Of a DNA stretch of 64,000 bases, positions 60,722-64,000 are shown one piece after another; position 1 is the stretch's first letter; each line of letters opens with the position of its first letter. Origin of the DNA: Labrys okinawensis (GTDB taxonomy: Bacteria > Pseudomonadota > Alphaproteobacteria > Rhizobiales > Labraceae); assembly GCF_002982075.1 (NCBI RefSeq), contig NZ_PUEJ01000013.1, positions 124,001 through 188,000 on the forward strand, read 5' to 3'. Under the pieces are notes generated by a model. It ran no database searches. It was not told the DNA's origin and saw only the letters and a list, made by a program, of their open reading frames with translations. The position numbers were made by a program, and so were the translations under genes.

Positions 60722-62674
60722 ATGCCTGTTTTGACTTTCCCTGATGGCAATCAGCGTTCCTACGATGCCGGCGTGACCGGCAAAGCGGTTGCCGAGGGCA
60801 TCTCCAAATCCCTCGCCAAGAAATCCATCGCCATGAAGCTCGACGGGGTACTGACCGACCTCGCCGAGGAGATCGGTCGCGACGCCCGCATCGAGATCGT
60901 CACCCGCGAGAGCCCGGAAGCGCTGGAGCTGATCCGGCACGATGCCGCCCATGTCATGGCCGAGGCCGTGCAGTCGCTCTGGCCCGACACCCAGGTCACC
61001 ATCGGCCCGGTGATCGAGAACGGCTTCTATTACGATTTCTATCGCGACGAGCCCTTCTCTTCGGAAGATTTCCCGAAGATCGAGGCGAAGATGCGCGAGA
61101 TCATCGCCCGCAATGCCCCCTTCACCCGCGAGATCTGGAGCCGTGACAAGGCCAAGCAGGTGTTCGCCGACAAGGGCGAGAAGTTCAAGGTCGAACTGGT
61201 CGAGGCGATCCCTGCCGATCAGGATTTGAAGATCTATTACCAGGACAACTGGTTCGATCTCTGCCGCGGGCCGCATATGGTCTCGACCGGCCAGATCGGT
61301 ACCGCCTTCAAGCTGATGAAGGTGGCCGGCGCCTATTGGCGCGGCGACTCGAACAATCCGATGCTGACCCGCATCTATGCCACCGCCTGGCGCAACCAGG
61401 AGGAGCTGGACGCCTATCTGAAGCAGATCGAGGAAGCCGAAAAGCGCGACCATCGCCGCCTGGGACGGGAGATGGACCTGTTCCACTTCCAGGAGGAAGG
61501 GCCTGGCGTGGTGTTCTGGCACGGCAAGGGCTGGACCGTCTTCCAGGAGCTGATCGCTTATATGCGCCGGCGCCTGAAGGCCGATTACAAGGAGGTCAAT
61601 GCCCCGCAGCTGCTCGACAAACATCTGTGGGAGATCTCCGGCCATTGGGGCTGGTACCGCGAGAACATGTTCATGGCGAAATCCGCTGGCGAGGACACGG
61701 ATGACGACCGCGTCTTCGCCATCAAGCCGATGAACTGCCCGGGCCACCTGCAGATCTTCAAGCATGGCCTGAAATCTTACCGCGACCTGCCGATGCGCCT
61801 TGCCGAATTCGGCGCCGTGCATCGCTACGAGCCCTCGGGCGCCCTGCACGGCCTGATGCGCGTGCGCGGCTTCACCCAGGACGATGCCCACATCTTCTGC
61901 ACCGACGAGCAGATGGCGGCCGAATGCCTGAAGATCAACGATCTCATCCTGTCGACCTATGCCGATTTCGGCTTCGACGAGATCGTGGTCAAGCTCTCGA
62001 CCCGGCCGGAGAAGCGCGTCGGTTCCGACGAATTGTGGGATCGCGCCGAAGAAGTGATGATGCGGGTGCTTGGTGAGATCGAGGAGCAGTCCGGCGGGCG
62101 CATCAAGACCGGCATCAATCCGGGCGAAGGCGCCTTCTACGGGCCGAAATTCGAATACACCCTGAAGGATGCCATCGGCCGCGACTGGCAGTGCGGCACC
62201 ACGCAGGTCGACTTCAACCTGCCGGAGCGCTTCGGCGCCTTCTTCGTGGATTCGGACGGCGAGAAGAAGACGCCGGTGATGATCCATCGCGCCATCTGCG
62301 GCTCGATGGAGCGCTTCCTCGGCATCCTAATCGAGAACCATGCAGGCCATTTCCCGCTCTGGCTGGCGCCCGAGCAGGTGATGGTGTGCACCATCACCTC
62401 GGATGCCGACGATTATGCCCAAGAGGTCGTCGCCGCCCTCAGGGCCGCGGGGCTGCGCGCGGAAATCGACCTGCGCAACGAGAAGATCAACTACAAGGTG
62501 CGCGAGCATTCCCTCGCCAAGACCCCCGTGATCTTCGCCCTCGGCAAGAAGGAAGGGGCCGAGCGCACCGTCTCGATCCGCCGTCTCGGCTCGCAGGCGC
62601 AATCGGTGCTGCCGCTGGATGAGGCGATCGCCGAACTGGTCAAGGAAGCGACCCCACCGGATCTGCGGCGCTAG
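60722..62674 (+). CDS. thrS: threonyl-tRNA synthetase
   Basis: 650 aa. TGS domain (about 1-62; MPVLTFPDGNQRSYD), editing/SAD domain (about 75-200) with HDAAHVMAEAVQ (HxxxH) and a late Cys/His pair in CRGPHMV, catalytic class II core with MNCPGH (zinc Cys), the GALHGLMRVRGFTQDDAHIF motif 2 region, and anticodon-binding domain (about 545-640). Start at the ATG 60722; the reading from 60695 is an extension through the Shine-Dalgarno. A long antisense frame here is not a gene. Confidence 0.97.
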   Translation: MPVLTFPDGNQRSYDAGVTGKAVAEGISKSLAKKSIAMKLDGVLTDLAEEIGRDARIEIVTRESPEALELIRHDAAHVMAEAVQSLWPDTQVTIGPVIENGFYYDFYRDEPFSSEDFPKIEAKMREIIARNAPFTREIWSRDKAKQVFADKGEKFKVELVEAIPADQDLKIYYQDNWFDLCRGPHMVSTGQIGTAFKLMKVAGAYWRGDSNNPMLTRIYATAWRNQEELDAYLKQIEEAEKRDHRRLGREMDLFHFQEEGPGVVFWHGKGWTVFQELIAYMRRRLKADYKEVNAPQLLDKHLWEISGHWGWYRENMFMAKSAGEDTDDDRVFAIKPMNCPGHLQIFKHGLKSYRDLPMRLAEFGAVHRYEPSGALHGLMRVRGFTQDDAHIFCTDEQMAAECLKINDLILSTYADFGFDEIVVKLSTRPEKRVGSDELWDRAEEVMMRVLGEIEEQSGGRIKTGINPGEGAFYGPKFEYTLKDAIGRDWQCGTTQVDFNLPERFGAFFVDSDGEKKTPVMIHRAICGSMERFLGILIENHAGHFPLWLAPEQVMVCTITSDADDYAQEVVAALRAAGLRAEIDLRNEKINYKVREHSLAKTPVIFALGKKEGAERTVSIRRLGSQAQSVLPLDEAIAELVKEATPPDLRR

Positions 62675-62712
62675 TTCGGCAAGCGCCTTCCTGCGCCGTG
62701 ACGGCTCGACCC

Positions 62713-62806
62713 TTATTGTTGCCGGGCTTGACCCGGCAATCCAGTCTGCCCCTCACCGGTCTGATTGCCAAGGCTCTGGATGCCCGGGTCAAACCCGGGC
62801 ATGACA
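62713..62806. repeat. inverted-repeat element (family C) after thrS
   Basis: Two hairpins, TTGCCGGG-CTTGA-CCCGGCAA (62719-62739) and TGCCCGGGT-CAA-ACCCGGGCA (62781-62801), which are also partly complementary to each other across the element, as in the classic CCCGGGTCAAGCCCGGG alphaproteobacterial repeat. Located between two plus-strand genes. Confidence 0.85.
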
Positions 62807-62887
62807 AGGGGCGGCACCGCCGTCCGATGGTTTGGGGTGGCCGACCGTTCTAAGCAAGACGGCCACTGCCGCTCGATGGACGCACCA

Positions 62888-63418
62888 ATGAGCAAGCTCT
62901 TCTTCACCGCCGATACGCATTTCGGCCATGAATCCATCATCCGCCTGTGCAAGCGCCCCTTCGACAGTGTCGAGGCGATGGACGAAGCCTTGATCGCGCG
63001 CTGGAACGGTAAGGTCGCGCCCAACGACGTGGTCTACCACATCGGCGATTTCAGCTTTCGCGCGGGCAAGCCCGCCGAAGCCTATCTGGAACGCCTCAAT
63101 GGCCAGATCCACCTTGTCCTCGGCAATCATGACGACCAAGCCAAGCTGGAATCGACCGGGCGCTTGCGGTCGATCGGCGAGATCAGGGAGCTACGCTGGA
63201 AGGGCCAGACTATCGTGATGTGCCATTACCCGATGCGGGAATGGCCGGGAGCCTGGCGCGGCGCCTGGCATCTGTTCGGGCATGTGCATGGCCGCCTCGA
63301 CGGCGAACCCTTCGGCTACAGCCTCGATGTCGGCGTGGACAGCCACGGCTATGCCCCTCTGGCCGCGGAGGAGGTGGCCGCGCTGATGGCCGGGCGTCAG
63401 CAGATTTTCGGCACCTGA
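62888..63418 (+). CDS. metallophosphoesterase (calcineurin-like, small)
   Basis: 176 aa. Metal-binding signature: FTADTHFGHESII (D-x-H), VVYHIGDFSF (GD), LVLGNHDDQ (GNHD), MCHYPMREWPG (H) and LFGHVHGRL (GHxH). The HFGH start and short length fit the uncharacterised YfcE-like/phage-lambda-like esterases. Start is the ATG at 62888; an ATG at 62876 would add four residues. Substrate unknown; stand-alone. Confidence 0.92.
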   Translation: MSKLFFTADTHFGHESIIRLCKRPFDSVEAMDEALIARWNGKVAPNDVVYHIGDFSFRAGKPAEAYLERLNGQIHLVLGNHDDQAKLESTGRLRSIGEIRELRWKGQTIVMCHYPMREWPGAWRGAWHLFGHVHGRLDGEPFGYSLDVGVDSHGYAPLAAEEVAALMAGRQQIFGT

Positions 63419-63422
63419 CATT

Positions 63423-63449
63423 CAAAAAGAATGGCTGCGGAGGCAGCCA
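63423..63449 (-). terminator. rho-independent terminator of the TetR gene
   Basis: On the minus strand, TGGCTGC-CTCC-GCAGCCA (perfect 7-bp stem, tetraloop) followed by TTCTTTTTG, 18 bp after the TetR stop. Confidence 0.85.
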
Positions 63450-63466
63450 GCTGTCGTTCTGTAATC

Positions 63467-64000
63467 TTATTCCGCAGCAACGCGAGCCGCAGGCTCGTTC
63501 CGCACGGCCAGCCCCGCCAGCACCATGTCGAAGATCTTGTCGACATAGGCCGCATCGGGCGGCGTCACTGTGGTATGGAAACGCTGGAAGATCGGCGACA
63601 TGATCAGGTCGAGCACAGTATCCGGATCGACGTCGTCGCGGATCTGTTTCTTGTGCATGGCCGAGATCACGAAAGCCCGGGCGATCTCCTGGCGGCGCTT
63701 CATGACAATCTCGCTGAAGCGCTCTCGGAACGGACGCTCGAACTGCGCCTCTGCAAGCAGGGCCCTGGAGGCGCCTTCCATCATCGGATCGTTGAGATAT
63801 TCAGCCAAGCGACGCACATAATTGCGGAAATTCATCATGGGCTCGCCACCGGCGACCATCGGCGGCAGCACCTCGGTGCAACGGGCGAGATAGGCGTCGA
63901 GCAGAAGATCGGCCTTGCTGTCATACCAGCGGTAGATGGTCTGCTTGCCCACCCCGGCGAGAGCCGCGATGCGTTCGACCGAAATATCGCGATAGGGAGC
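63467..64000 (-). CDS. TetR-family regulator, N-terminus beyond the window
   Basis: 178 codons visible; the frame is open to the window edge. The HTH is seen from YRDISVERIAALAGVGKQTIYRWYDSKADLLLDAYL (typical TetR recognition helix KQTIYRWY). The all-helical ligand domain follows (about the last 135 residues: YVRRLAEYLNDPMMEGASRALLAEAQFERPFRERFSEIV), resembling the TetR_C_16-like group. The first ~20 residues of the HTH lie outside. Ends in a clear terminator. Ligand and targets not visible. Confidence 0.88.
   Translation of the reverse strand, partial: APYRDISVERIAALAGVGKQTIYRWYDSKADLLLDAYLARCTEVLPPMVAGGEPMMNFRNYVRRLAEYLNDPMMEGASRALLAEAQFERPFRERFSEIVMKRRQEIARAFVISAMHKKQIRDDVDPDTVLDLIMSPIFQRFHTTVTPPDAAYVDKIFDMVLAGLAVRNEPAARVAAE

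Noticed and set aside
60683..62287. 534-codon antisense frame over thrS
   Set aside because: Antisense to a complete threonyl-tRNA synthetase; no supporting features.

Overview
The window is a gene-dense, high-GC stretch of chromosome from an alphaproteobacterium, most likely a Hyphomicrobiales (Rhizobiales) member. The evidence is a sulfite-reduction operon of the type DUF2849-cysI-cysH(APS type)-DUF934, a rhizobial-style malonate cluster (matR / TRAP transporter / matA / matB), an alphaproteobacterial S9 N-terminal extension, and several families of dispersed palindromic repeats of the kind common in Rhizobiales. I see no rRNA, tRNA, CRISPR array, prophage or insertion sequence. The genus cannot be fixed by eye.

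Layout. 1-3.9 kb: an EamA exporter and a nitroreductase divergent from a LysR regulator, then an isochorismatase-like hydrolase and a GNAT protein. 4.0-7.4 kb: sulfate-assimilation operon. 7.4-13 kb: a small phasin-like protein, a class I methyltransferase, a very large AsmA/YhdP-like envelope protein and a one-Cys peroxiredoxin. 13.2-18 kb: a molybdopterin oxidoreductase with an MmcQ-like partner, a divergent formaldehyde-activating-enzyme homologue and a gamma-family PLP sulfur enzyme. 18-20 kb: an AHL-lactonase-like hydrolase preceded by an overlapping 31-codon ORF and divergent from a LysR gene. 20-23.3 kb: a secreted protein of unknown family and a Tat-exported PhoD phosphatase behind a clear Pho box. 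23.3-30.2 kb: malonate uptake and catabolism with an 18-bp palindromic operator. 30.7-36.5 kb: an autotransporter with an unusual passenger, a GntR-IMPase pair and an exported MBL/TPR/DoxX set. 36.7-41.5 kb: a second copy of the secreted unknown family, then speB-purM-purN behind a structured leader. 41.7-49.6 kb: PRC-barrel, cupin, ATPase, a LacI regulator with three operators and an orphan 60-codon ORF, rplM-rpsI, a nitroreductase, and a divergent MFS/HTH pair with paired operators. 49.6-56.1 kb: envelope and transport genes and an SRPBCC-ArsR operon with twin operators. 56.2-64 kb: hisI, gapN-like dehydrogenase, folE, a NifU-like scaffold, yidD, thrS, a phosphoesterase and a TetR gene cut by the window end.

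How it fits together. Core biosynthesis (Cys, purine, His, folate, ribosomal proteins, ThrRS) is mixed with small locally regulated modules: a regulator beside its target with a readable palindromic operator between them (matR, MFS/HTH, ArsR-SRPBCC, LacI, LysR-lactonase). Besides these, intergenic DNA holds at least four classes of inverted repeats. One class is a set of hairpins whose stems differ in sequence while the tiny GG/GGA loop and a nearby GGAAAC tag stay constant.

The most novel-looking items are the two secreted paralogues, the Fae homologue that appears to lack the catalytic His, the leader ORF coupled to the lactonase, the speB leader, the orphan LacI target and the variable-stem hairpin family.
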